Positions 16,648 through 24,896 of a stretch of 64,000 nucleotides of DNA are shown one piece after another. The notes under the pieces are model-generated. The model saw nothing but the letters and a program-made list of their open reading frames with translations, was not told the origin of the DNA and searched no databases. Positions within the stretch are counted from its first letter, which is position 1, and each line of letters starts with the position of its first letter. Made by a program: the position numbers and the translations under genes. This stretch comes from Clostridium magnum DSM 2767. Lineage in GTDB: Bacteria; Bacillota; Clostridia; Clostridiales; Clostridiaceae. Where the stretch lies: assembly GCF_001623875.1 (NCBI RefSeq), contig NZ_LWAE01000006.1:186001-250000 (forward strand), read 5' to 3'.

Positions 16648-19086
16648 TTATTTAACTACTATATTTACAAGTCTTCCCTTGACGACGATAACTTTCTTTA
16701 CTTCCTTTTCAGCTAAGAAAGTTTTAACCTCAGCATTGTTAATGGCAGCTTCTTTTATTTCATCTTCAGATAATCCGCTGGCAATGTTCATTTTAGCTTT
16801 TATTTTTCCGTTTACCTGAATAGCAATTTCGATTTCGTCCTTTATTAGAGCACTAGGATCGAAAGCAGGCCATTTTTCGTTAAACACAGAGTAATTCATT
16901 CCGATAAATTCCCATTGTTCTTCAGCAAAATGAGGAGCAAAAGGCGCAATAAGCTTTATAAAATCAACTACTGCATCTTTTAAGAAAGTAGTATTTTTAA
17001 CATTCTCTGATAAGTATTTTGAAAAAGCATTAGTATATTCCATAAGTCTAGCAATAGAAGTATTAAATTGGAATCTTGCAGCATCGTCAGATACAGATTT
17101 TATAGTAAAGTGTCTAACGTAATTCAACTCTTTTTCTGCTTTATCTAGAGTAGTTTTATTATTAGAAGCTTTACCTATTTCTTCTCTTGCAGATTCAAGA
17201 ATACGTTCAACTCTATCTATGAATCTTCCTATAGATTTTATTCCATCGTCACTCCATGCGCCACCTTCAGTATAATCAAAACCAAACATTAGATACATTC
17301 TGAATACGTCTGATCCAAATTCCTTAATATAGTCATCAGGAGATATAGTGTTTCCTTTAGACTTACTCATTTTTAATCCATCTGGTCCAAGAATTAATCC
17401 TTGATGTCTTAGGGATAAAAATGGTTCATCGAAGTTTAAATAACCCATGTCTCTTAAGGCTTTAGTTATAAATCTAGCATATAAAAGATGCATGCAAGCG
17501 TGCTCAGGACCTCCAACATACATATCTACTGGAAGCATCTTATTTATCTTTTCAGTATCAAAAGCTATTTCGCTGTTTTTATTATCTGGGTATCTTAAAT
17601 AATACCAAGAAGAACACACAAAAGTATCTAATGTATCCGCTTCTCTTTTAGCAGGACCACCACAATTAGGACATGTAGTATTAATAAATTCTTTACATTT
17701 TGATAACGGAGATTTTCCATCTGGAGAAAACTCTACATCATAAGGAAGTTCAACAGGAAGTTGTTCCTCAGGAACAGCTACTGTGCCACATTTTTCACAA
17801 TGTACTATAGGAATAGGTGCACCCCAGTATCTTTGTCTTGAAACTAGCCAGTCTCTTAGTCTGAAGTTTACTTTTCCAGAACCTAATTCAATACTTTCAA
17901 GCTTTTTAATAACAGCAGTTATACCTTCTTTACCTGAAAGTCCGTCAAATTCTCCACTGTTAACCATTTTTCCGTAGTCAACATAAGGAAGAGAATCTCC
18001 GCCTTCTATAACTCTTTCTATTGGAAGATTATACTTTGTTGCAAAAGCAAAGTCTCTTTCATCATGAGCAGGAACTGCCATAACTGCTCCTGTACCATAA
18101 GTGTTTAGTACGTAGTCACCAACCCAAATAGGAACTTTTCTTCCGTTTATAGGATTTATAGCATAGGAACCAGTGAATACTCCTGTTTTTTCTCTAGTGA
18201 TTGACTGTCTTTCTATGTCAGATTGTTTTTTAGCCTGATCTTTGTAAGCTTCAACCTGATCTCTATATTCAGCGATGGTTAACTTATCTACTAGGTTATT
18301 TTCTGGCGCTACAACTACGTAAGTAACCCCAAATAGCGTATCAACTCTTGTAGTAAATACATCAAACTGTAAATCGGAGTTATCAACTTTGAATGTTACT
18401 TCAGCACCTATAGACTTGCCAATCCAGTGTCTTTGCATAGCTTTAGTTTTTTCAGGCCAATCAAGTTTATCTAAATCCTGTAATAATTCATCAGCATAGT
18501 CTGTAATTTTTAGGAACCATTGAGTTAAGTCCTTTTTAGTTACCTCAGTGCTGCATCTCTCACAAGCGCCATCTAGAACCTGTTCGTTTGCAAGTACTGT
18601 ATTACAGCTAGGGCACCAATTTACTGGAGCATTTTTTCTATAAGCTAATCCTTTTTCAAAAAGTTTTAAAAATAACCATTGAGTCCATTTATAGTAGTCA
18701 GGGTTACAAGTTATAACTTCATTATCCCAGTTAAACATAGCTCCCATAGCTTTTAATTGATTTTCCATAGTTTCAATGTTTTGCATTGTAGAATCTTTAG
18801 GGTGAATTCCGGTTTTTATAGCATAATTTTCTGCAGGAAGACCGAAAGCATCAAAGCCCATAGGTTGGAATACGTTATATCCCTGCATCTTTTTCATTCT
18901 AGCCCATGAATCTACTGGACCATAGTTGAACCAGTGACCAGCATGAAGCTTACTTCCTGAAGGGTAAGAGAACATCTCAAGTGTATAAAGCTTCTTACCT
19001 AAATTATTTTCATCAAATTTATAAAGATTTGTTTCTTCCCATTTTTTTTGCCATTTTTCATCAATACTAGTACCATAGTTACCCAT
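16648..19086 (-). CDS. leuS: leucyl-tRNA synthetase
   Basis: 812 residues. Class I synthetase motifs are the HIGH-type HAGH in YPSGSKLHAGHW (about residues 40-52) and KMSKSKGN near 575. The CP1 editing domain (TTRVDTLFGVTYVVVAPEN, VPAHDERDFAFATKYNLP) and cysteine pairs CPSC/CERC are present. It charges tRNA-Leu in the cytosol. A Leu T-box leader and promoter sit immediately upstream, so expression rises with uncharged tRNA-Leu. Confidence 0.98.
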   Translation of the reverse strand: MGNYGTSIDEKWQKKWEETNLYKFDENNLGKKLYTLEMFSYPSGSKLHAGHWFNYGPVDSWARMKKMQGYNVFQPMGFDAFGLPAENYAIKTGIHPKDSTMQNIETMENQLKAMGAMFNWDNEVITCNPDYYKWTQWLFLKLFEKGLAYRKNAPVNWCPSCNTVLANEQVLDGACERCSTEVTKKDLTQWFLKITDYADELLQDLDKLDWPEKTKAMQRHWIGKSIGAEVTFKVDNSDLQFDVFTTRVDTLFGVTYVVVAPENNLVDKLTIAEYRDQVEAYKDQAKKQSDIERQSITREKTGVFTGSYAINPINGRKVPIWVGDYVLNTYGTGAVMAVPAHDERDFAFATKYNLPIERVIEGGDSLPYVDYGKMVNSGEFDGLSGKEGITAVIKKLESIELGSGKVNFRLRDWLVSRQRYWGAPIPIVHCEKCGTVAVPEEQLPVELPYDVEFSPDGKSPLSKCKEFINTTCPNCGGPAKREADTLDTFVCSSWYYLRYPDNKNSEIAFDTEKINKMLPVDMYVGGPEHACMHLLYARFITKALRDMGYLNFDEPFLSLRHQGLILGPDGLKMSKSKGNTISPDDYIKEFGSDVFRMYLMFGFDYTEGGAWSDDGIKSIGRFIDRVERILESAREEIGKASNNKTTLDKAEKELNYVRHFTIKSVSDDAARFQFNTSIARLMEYTNAFSKYLSENVKNTTFLKDAVVDFIKLIAPFAPHFAEEQWEFIGMNYSVFNEKWPAFDPSALIKDEIEIAIQVNGKIKAKMNIASGLSEDEIKEAAINNAEVKTFLAEKEVKKVIVVKGRLVNIVVK

Positions 19087-19136
19087 TAAAATCGCTCCTT
19101 TAGCGTAGTTTATTTATATAAATATTATTTTAACAA

Positions 19137-19395
19137 CAAAAAAGGCTTTTGTCTCTATGCAAGAGACGAAAAGCCTGAATTCCGCGGTACCACTCTTATT
19201 AAAACAAATATAATTTTATACTTGCTTTCACTCAAAAATATAACGGTTTTAACCGTATCTGATTTTCTTCAGATAAGCTCAAAGGCGAGTTCATACTTTA
19301 TCAGTGCTGTTTTACACCAACCAACAGCTCTCTTCGATAGATAAAAATACTACTACTCCTTGTCAAAGCACAGTATTAACTTTATTAAAGATTTT
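19137..19395 (-). promoter_or_regulatory. T-box leader of leuS
   Basis: On the minus strand the conserved T-box AGTGGTACCGCGGA lies at 19181-19194, followed by the terminator hairpin AGGCTTTTCGTCTC...GAGACAAAAGCCT (19143-19176) and a T-run. In the stem I specifier region GAACTCGCCTTTGAGC, CTC (Leu) is in the expected place, which matches leuS. Uncharged tRNA-Leu would stabilise the antiterminator. Confidence 0.95.
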
Positions 19396-19419
19396 ATAGC
19401 AATAGTAAGTTTTTGTCAA
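19391..19419 (-). promoter_or_regulatory. promoter of the leuS T-box
   Basis: On the minus strand TTGACA (19414-19419), 17 nt, TAAAAT (19391-19396). Confidence 0.65.
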
Positions 19420-19491
19420 GAATTAGTTGTAGAAAATAAGCTGAATTTTGCATCTTAACTATTATTAATATTCAATTTGTTGAAAGTTACT

Positions 19492-19525
19492 TAAAAAAAG
19501 AACTCTTGAAATCAAGAGTTCTTTA
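19492..19525 (-). terminator. terminator of tRNA-Gln
   Basis: AAGAACTCTTGA / TCAAGAGTTCTT stem on the minus strand followed by TTTTTTT, starting right after the tRNA 3' end. Confidence 0.85.
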
Positions 19526-19526
19526 A

Positions 19527-19601
19527 TGGCTGCCCATGAAGGATTTGAACCTCCGAATACCTGAGTCAGAGTCAGGTGCCTTACCGCTTGGCGAATGGGC
19601 A
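19527..19601 (-). tRNA. tRNA-Gln (anticodon CTG)
   Basis: 75 nt with encoded CCA. The acceptor stem is TGCCCAT/ATGGGCA with discriminator G. The D-arm GCCAAGCGGTAAGGC and T-arm GGAGGTTCAAATCCTTC are standard. The anticodon arm CCTGA-CTCTGAC-TCAGG gives CTG, reading CAG. Confidence 0.95.
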
Positions 19602-19699
19602 ATATTATAATGTACTGGAATAATACTTAACCGACAAAAAATATTATACCATATTAAATGAACATGTCAATAGATTTTTGTTTGAAAATTATAGGTGAA

Positions 19700-19722
19700 C
19701 CTGATGCAAGTTTCCGCTTCAT
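19700..19722 (-). repeat. family A remnant (hairpin 1 edge)
   Basis: On the minus strand ATGAAGCGGAAACTTGCATCAGG matches the first 23 bases of family A with three differences. Its TGA is the stop codon of the membrane protein gene upstream. Confidence 0.65.
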
Positions 19723-20240
19723 AAATTTAATTTTTTAATGAAATGTTTATTGGAATAAGTAATAAACATAGTTAGGATATAGTCAAATACTAAAAATGCT
19801 ACTTGAGCCGCTGCTACTATAATATATACTGGCATAGCTATCTTTAGTAGGCCAGGGAAAAATAACTTATAAATAAAAAGTAATATAGCTAAGTCTATGT
19901 TTAGAAATAGAAGCTTTAATATTAATTCAAGGTAAAGCTTTCTTAATAGTTCAATGTAATACTTAACTAAACCATATATGCCAAAGAATATAATATAAAG
20001 TACAACAGTAATTTTAGCACCACAAATAAGTAGTGCAAGAAGAGAAGTTGACATATAAACAACTATAGCATTTTTTACATTAGTTGTAATAACGGATAAG
20101 GGTATAATGCAAGATGCCATAGCCAGTAAATAAGCTCTATTTACTGGCACTATGGTGCTTAGATATATAAAAATAAACCCTATAGCAGTAAAGAAACCAC
20201 CTTTAGCTATGTATGAAGTTTTTTTATTTCTTATATCCAT
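19719..20240 (-). CDS. small polytopic membrane protein of unknown function
   Basis: 173 residues, with about five or six hydrophobic segments (for example GGFFTAIGFIFIYLSTIV, AIVVYMSTSLLALLICG, ITVVLYIIFFGIYGLV, LKIAMPVYIIVAAAQVAFLVF). I do not recognise the family with confidence. The layout loosely resembles small substrate-binding membrane subunits of the YybS/ECF type, but I see no defining motif. The stop codon TGA is the first bases of a family A remnant. The gene starts 18 nt downstream of the J-domain gene stop, so it is probably in the same operon. Confidence 0.7.
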   Translation of the reverse strand: MDIRNKKTSYIAKGGFFTAIGFIFIYLSTIVPVNRAYLLAMASCIIPLSVITTNVKNAIVVYMSTSLLALLICGAKITVVLYIIFFGIYGLVKYYIELLRKLYLELILKLLFLNIDLAILLFIYKLFFPGLLKIAMPVYIIVAAAQVAFLVFDYILTMFITYSNKHFIKKLNL

Positions 20241-20258
20241 ATTATAAATGCCACCTTT

Positions 20259-20867
20259 CTAACAGCAGTCTATAAAGTCTCCACCGCCACATTCACAGCA
20301 GCAGTCAAGACAATATAAAGTGGTACATATATCACACATGCTGAAATCCTTCCTCTTGCTGTTACGATAAGGTTCTCTATATGAATTGTTCATATTATTT
20401 AATCTACTAAATTCATTTCTATATTTCATGTTTTGTGGATCTAATCTGCAGGCCATATTTAAATTATTATATGCTTCATTATACCAGCCTTTTCTCATAT
20501 TTAATAATCCCATTAAGTAGTTCCATTCAGCATCTCTTACAGTGATTCTGTTAAGTTTTTCTTCTGCATAGCTGAAATTTCCATTCATTAGATCCATTTC
20601 TATAGATCTGTACATATCTGAACTAGTACTGTTAGTAGAGTTGCCATAACTATTGCCGCTGCGCTGATAAGAAGATTCTGGTGTATTGCTCATCAAATAC
20701 TGATAGGCTTCGTTGATATCTCTCATTTTAACTTCAGCTAAATCCTTTAATGGATTATTACCATACTGATCAGGATGATATTTTTTTGCAAGTTCTCTAT
20801 AGGCTTTTTTAATTTCATCCTTTGAGGCATCCTTACTTATGCCTAAAACTTCATATGGATTTTTCAT
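20259..20867 (-). CDS. J-domain protein with cysteine-rich tail
   Basis: 202 residues from the ATG at 20867 (AAGGGGTGTTTGTAAAA upstream). Residues 1-65 are a J domain with the HPD motif (KKYHPDQYG) that stimulates Hsp70 ATPase. Residues 100-165 contain TPR-like helices (AEWNYLMGLLNMRKGWYNEAYNNLNMACRLDPQN). The C-terminus is very cysteine-rich (MCDICTTLYCLDCCCECGGGDFIDCC spans the last 26 residues), with nine cysteines that could bind metal or a cluster. It lacks the G/F and zinc domains of classical DnaJ. The start overlaps the preceding gene by 17 nt. Confidence 0.88.
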   Translation of the reverse strand: MKNPYEVLGISKDASKDEIKKAYRELAKKYHPDQYGNNPLKDLAEVKMRDINEAYQYLMSNTPESSYQRSGNSYGNSTNSTSSDMYRSIEMDLMNGNFSYAEEKLNRITVRDAEWNYLMGLLNMRKGWYNEAYNNLNMACRLDPQNMKYRNEFSRLNNMNNSYREPYRNSKRKDFSMCDICTTLYCLDCCCECGGGDFIDCC

Positions 20868-21729
20868 TTTTACAAACACCCCTTTTAAACACTTTATCCA
20901 TTTTTTCCAAAAGACCATATTGTAAGATATTATATAGTAAGTCCTCATTCTTCTTTAAAGATAAGTTCTCAAAGAAATGCATACATTGAGCTGCACAGGT
21001 ACCTAATATAAAATCTACTTTGGCTTCAATTTGCTTTGAAAATTCACTATAAGATAAATTATCATCATTGAAACAACTATTTATAACATTAAACTTTTTA
21101 TTTGTCATATCCTTTTCCAAGTCATCCCAAGCATCAATTATATAAATCCACTTTCCGAGATTGTATCCAAGCCAATACAAGTTATTCTTATTTTTATTGT
21201 TTTCGTAGGAGGATAGAATAAATCCTGTAAGTTCAGCGAAAGGATGGGATATGTAATCAATAGAATTATTTTCTGGGTTAGTTTCAAGTTTATATAGTTG
21301 ATTTAATGTGTTTTCCATGTATGCTAAATGTCCTTTTAATTTAGACGGAGTTTTCTTTAGATAGCCTTTAAAAAGTAAAGAAAATATCCTGCCTTTAATA
21401 GAATTGTCATCATTTATATTATCAACGAATTTATAATAACTTAAAGCGGTATTGCAAAATGCCGCATATTCTAAGTAAGGATTATTTGTAACAATAATTT
21501 TCTTTTTTAAACCATGTATAGAACACCGTTGTTTAATATAGGTTATCCTATCATCACTCAATGAATCTAAAAGTATAGCTAAAAAAGTCATGTCATAATT
21601 AAGAGACATTCTAGGAATATTACCTATGTTGTTCTTTATAGACTTGCATAAACCACAATAATAACCTCTAAATTTTTCATAATCCTTTATTTTAAGCTCC
21701 ATTTTGCAAGGAGTAACGTAACCAAACAT
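20851..21729 (-). CDS. DUF5685 family protein
   Basis: 292 residues. The N-terminal pattern MFGYVTPCKMELKIKDYEKFRGYYCGLC is typical of this family: a conserved Cys and then CGLC. The rest is alpha-helical with no membrane segment. An aspartate motif, IIDAWDDLEKD, and NYDMTFLAILLDSL give it a prenyltransferase-like look, but no function is established. It overlaps the J-domain gene, so the two are translated together; the family is often found beside J-domain proteins. Confidence 0.82.
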   Translation of the reverse strand: MFGYVTPCKMELKIKDYEKFRGYYCGLCKSIKNNIGNIPRMSLNYDMTFLAILLDSLSDDRITYIKQRCSIHGLKKKIIVTNNPYLEYAAFCNTALSYYKFVDNINDDNSIKGRIFSLLFKGYLKKTPSKLKGHLAYMENTLNQLYKLETNPENNSIDYISHPFAELTGFILSSYENNKNKNNLYWLGYNLGKWIYIIDAWDDLEKDMTNKKFNVINSCFNDDNLSYSEFSKQIEAKVDFILGTCAAQCMHFFENLSLKKNEDLLYNILQYGLLEKMDKVFKRGVCKNEKSI

Positions 21730-21804
21730 AAAAATTCTCCTGTTATATTCTTTAATTTAAGTCTTTAACTATCTGAAGATTAATATTATATCTCGTAGTG
21801 TAAG

Positions 21805-22356
21805 TTAACTTTCGGGCTTGAAGCCGTTAAAGTCTTTAAGTATTTCATATATAGTTTTGGAAGTTGTATCTTTAAGAGTATAACCAAGTAGGGAAACTAC
21901 TTCTTCTAGTTCCTTATCGTTATTAGTTTCTATCTCTATATAAGGAAAAGGACAGAAGGATTTATCATTTATATCAATCTCTATTAATGTATTCTTATAT
22001 TTGTAGCTCTCCCTATATTTTTTTATTGATTGAACAAGCTCCAGACCTAAAGATTTAAATATATTCTCTCCAGCCTTGGCATCTAATATCTCGGTCTCAT
22101 TCTCTTCCATTACTTTATAAATTTCCTGGCTTAACATTTTCTTCGTAGTCATGTAGTAATGGGTAGAGTTATTGAGGAGATCTTCTACTATTCGTATTCT
22201 TGCATATCCCTTAGCTTTTATTAATCTTCTGTCACTGAAATCATATATATCGTTAATCTGATTTTCTTCTTTTACTTTAGTAGCATTTATTTCTATAAGC
22301 CTTCTTCTTATTTTGTCTACATCTATATTAATAATTCTTGTCTCAAATTCATTCAA
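21805..22356 (-). CDS. CYTH domain protein (CyaB/thiamine-triphosphatase-like)
   Basis: 183 residues. CYTH enzymes use an acidic and basic tunnel to bind triphosphates. The start has FETRIINIDVDKIRRRL (a variant of the ExExK motif), then YARIRIVED, YMTTKKM, ESYKYKNTLIEID and PYIEIET, in the order of CyaB-type CYTH proteins. ExExK is imperfect (E-T-R), so activity is uncertain. It is preceded by a ribosome binding site (AGAGGTGTTATAATTTG) and is probably a single gene. Confidence 0.8.
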   Translation of the reverse strand: MNEFETRIINIDVDKIRRRLIEINATKVKEENQINDIYDFSDRRLIKAKGYARIRIVEDLLNNSTHYYMTTKKMLSQEIYKVMEENETEILDAKAGENIFKSLGLELVQSIKKYRESYKYKNTLIEIDINDKSFCPFPYIEIETNNDKELEEVVSLLGYTLKDTTSKTIYEILKDFNGFKPES

Positions 22357-22516
22357 ATTATAACACCTCTAATACTTAATTGTTGCTATATTGAATTATA
22401 TCATAAATTTTGGTTATATGTGTAAAGGATGTGTGTATAAAATATGATTAGTAAAATTTATATGTATATCCTTAATTATATTTGAGCAGTATGTAAAAAT
22501 ATAGTATAGTAAAGAA

Positions 22517-22587
22517 GAAGTGAAAACTTGGATCAAATGGAGTTTCCTATGAACATGAGAGTATTAGAGTGGGGAGTCATCGGATAA
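22517..22587 (+). repeat. family A element, short form (copy 3)
   Basis: GAAGTGAAAACTTGGATCAAATGGAG followed shortly by GAGAGTATTAGAGTGGGGAGTCATCGGATAA. The centre of the element is lost: both ends are kept but hairpin 1 and the left second arm are gone. Confidence 0.75.
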
Positions 22588-22633
22588 AAGGATTTTGTAA
22601 AGAAGTTTATGATATTATACAGGAGGTGTTGTA

Positions 22634-23212
22634 ATGAGTTTAGTTAATCCTATTGACTTTTTGACATTTGAACAATTTGTTAAGATAGCTGAAAGTATTA
22701 AAGATAATACAGGTCACATAACAGAGTATTCAAATGGAGAAATTTTATATTTTAGTCCTACTGCAAAGCATAGTGTAAGTATTAATAATATAATAGGCAT
22801 ACTAAGAAACAAGTTGCCTAACAATTGTATAGCAATCAGTGAACTTCATGTTAAATTTTCAGAAAGTGAATACAGGATACCAGATATATCAGTATTTTGT
22901 GGGATGGATATAAAAGAAATATACGAAAATGATACACTACATTTAGAAATACCTAAATTAATATTTGAAGTATTAAGTGAATCTACAGAAAAAAGTGACA
23001 GAGAATATAAAATGAAATTATATGCCAATAATGGTATAGAGGAGTATTTATTAGTTGATTATAAAAATAAAACAATAGAACAGTATTATTTAAATGACAA
23101 TTCATATAAGTTAAATAAAAAATATATAGATAAGGAGCTATGTGCCTTATTACTGTATCCACAAATAAGTTTTGTTGTTAGTGATGTTTTTAAAATCTTT
23201 ATGAATGAATAG
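22634..23212 (+). CDS. Uma2 family PD-(D/E)XK nuclease-like protein
   Basis: 192 residues. It has the Uma2 pattern: an N-terminal HITEYSNGEILYFSP, then YRIPDISVFCG (active-site Asp), PKLIFEVLSESTEKSD (Glu), and KMKLYANNGIEEYLLVDY. The catalytic D/E residues are present. Uma2 proteins are predicted endonucleases, often lineage-expanded; their role is not known. A strong AGGAGGTG precedes ATG 22634, and ndpA starts 12 nt after its stop, so the pair forms an operon. It is bounded by repeat elements on both sides. Confidence 0.85.
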   Translation: MSLVNPIDFLTFEQFVKIAESIKDNTGHITEYSNGEILYFSPTAKHSVSINNIIGILRNKLPNNCIAISELHVKFSESEYRIPDISVFCGMDIKEIYENDTLHLEIPKLIFEVLSESTEKSDREYKMKLYANNGIEEYLLVDYKNKTIEQYYLNDNSYKLNKKYIDKELCALLLYPQISFVVSDVFKIFMNE

Positions 23213-23224
23213 GGAGCGTATAAC

Positions 23225-24262
23225 TTGGAGTATATAAAAGAGATAAGTATAAATGAAGCTGTAGTTCATATATTAGATAACAATGCAGAAGAACCTGTAT
23301 TAAATGAATACACCTTAGAACTTAATGAAGAAGTATATAACTTCCTATTAAAGCATATAGAAAGATGTTTAAGGGATGAAGAACTTAGATATGCAGTATT
23401 TAATGAAGAAAGGAATATAGTAAAAGAGGTATCACAAGAGTATTTAAATGGCCAGAACAATATTATTGAAGTATCAAAAGAATTATCAAGACAGATGTTT
23501 GTTTTAATGAAGGGTGATAGAAACATACATTCCTGTGATTTGGTCGTAATATCAATCTCCACAGAATATGGGCCTATGCTTGGTATACTAAAAATGGATT
23601 ATATAAAAAATTACACCCATACTATAGACTTTGTAGATGAAAAGATTGGGATAAATATAATACCAGAACTAACAGGTCTTCCAGTGAGTTCTCAAAAAAT
23701 ACAAAAGTGCGCATTTATAAAGCCTATAAGAGAAGACCAGGCATTTAACCTTATGGTTATAGATAAGCAAAGCAAGAGCAAGGAAAGCGGAGAATACGGA
23801 TCAAACTATTTTATAAATAAATACCTTGGATGTACCATAATAGATAACGAAAGAGACATGACAAAAAACTTTATCAAAGCAGCAGAAGAATGGACCAGAG
23901 CCAGTTTGCAAGAAAATGCAGATGCCGCAGAAATGGTCAGAACGTCAATAAAGAGAAAATTAAAAGAAGAAGAAAATATAGATGTACATTCACTATCAGC
24001 AGACATATTTGCTGATCAAGAAGAAATCCAAGAGAGTTTTAAAGAATATATATCCTCAAAAGGGGTAAGCCCTAATGTCAATGTAGATAAACAATGGGTA
24101 GAAAAAAAGCTTAAAAGAATTAGACTTAAGATAGATAAGGAAATAGATCTTTATATAAACGAGGATGTGTACCATGATAATAGTAAGTTTGAAATACAAA
24201 GAATTGGTGATGGAAGTATTAACATAGTAATAAAACATGTTAAAAACTATATAGAGAAATAG
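23225..24262 (+). CDS. NdpA/YejK family nucleoid-associated protein
   Basis: 345 residues from TTG 23225, with GGAG 8 nt upstream. The sequence MEYIKEISINEAVVHILDNNAEEPVLNEYTLELNEEVYNFLLKHIERCL and LVVISISTEYGPMLGILKMDY follows the 37-kDa nucleoid-associated family (YejK). These bind DNA and may act on topoisomerases in Gram-negatives; the role in Clostridia is unknown. It is coupled to the Uma2-like gene. No other gene is in the unit, and repeats B1 and C1 follow. Confidence 0.85.
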   Translation: MEYIKEISINEAVVHILDNNAEEPVLNEYTLELNEEVYNFLLKHIERCLRDEELRYAVFNEERNIVKEVSQEYLNGQNNIIEVSKELSRQMFVLMKGDRNIHSCDLVVISISTEYGPMLGILKMDYIKNYTHTIDFVDEKIGINIIPELTGLPVSSQKIQKCAFIKPIREDQAFNLMVIDKQSKSKESGEYGSNYFINKYLGCTIIDNERDMTKNFIKAAEEWTRASLQENADAAEMVRTSIKRKLKEEENIDVHSLSADIFADQEEIQESFKEYISSKGVSPNVNVDKQWVEKKLKRIRLKIDKEIDLYINEDVYHDNSKFEIQRIGDGSINIVIKHVKNYIEK

Positions 24263-24297
24263 CAACATAATGTTATGCTGTAGATGAATATGTAATT

Positions 24298-24510
24298 TAA
24301 CCTGACTAACTTGGCGTAAGTCTCCCACTTTATATGAAGCTTCTCTTCCTAACGTCAGAGGAGTAAGTGATTCACACAAAATCATAGATTTTGATTCTCT
24401 GCTTAAGTGGGAGTTCAACGCCAAGTAAGCCATGCATTCGCAGCTCTAAAATTCAGATTGGGGAAAAGAATCCCCATCTGAATTTTAGAGCTTGCTTCAA
24501 TTACGTATAT
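24298..24510 (-). repeat. family B element, copy 1, with nested M1 module
   Basis: Read on the minus strand: TTGAAGCAAG, a hairpin (AAAATTCAGATGGGGATTC...CCCCAATCTGAATTTTAG), GCTGCGAATGCAT, then outer arms (ACTTGGCGTTGAACTCCCAC and GTGGGAGACTTACGCCAAGT). Between the outer arms is an M1 module of about 75 bp with AAATCTATGATTTTGTGTG and CTCCTCTGACGTTAGGAAGA, near-identical to M1 in family A copy 2. The copy at 33451-33580 has only a few bases in that loop. Confidence 0.88.
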
Positions 24511-24580
24511 AGATAACCAAAACAGAAAGTTGACTTGTTCAGAGGGGTATAATACCAATGTGAAAATAGATTTAAATGTT

Positions 24581-24787
24581 TTTTTTAGTAGTCTTAACGA
24601 AAGATTTGAGGAAAACTTAGAACCTTAGATTGTCTGAGCATAGCGAGTTATGCAGAATTGCTAAGCAATTCAAATGCAGTGCTTAGCAGCCATCAAACTA
24701 TTTATTTAAAACCAATAGTTTGATGGGCTGCTAGCTACTGCGCTAAGGTTCTTAGTTTTTCAGAAATCCTGAGTTTTAGACTACTTA
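24581..24787. repeat. family C palindromic element, copy 1
   Basis: Long inverted repeat: TTAGTAGTCTTAACGAAAG... paired with ...GAGTTTTAGACTACTTAAA, and AAACTTAGAACCTTAG paired with CTAAGGTTCTTAGTTTTT. The centre holds a second hairpin, CAGCCATCAAACTA / TAGTTTGATGGGCTG. The same core (AAAACTTAGAAC...GATTGTCTGAGC...GTTCTTAGTTTTT) returns at 43566-43693. With B1 it fills the 634-base gap between ndpA and fba. Confidence 0.85.
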
Positions 24788-24867
24788 AAAATATTTAACG
24801 TATTGAAGAGTGGTATTATATCTCGCAGAATAAGTCAACTTTCAGCTGTTTATCTCCATGCAAATAA

Positions 24868-24896
24868 AAAATGTGGCGAATTTCGCCACATTTTTT
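24868..24896 (-). terminator. fba terminator
   Basis: AATGTGGCGA / TCGCCACATT hairpin with T-runs on both strands, immediately after the fba stop codon on the minus strand. Confidence 0.88.
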
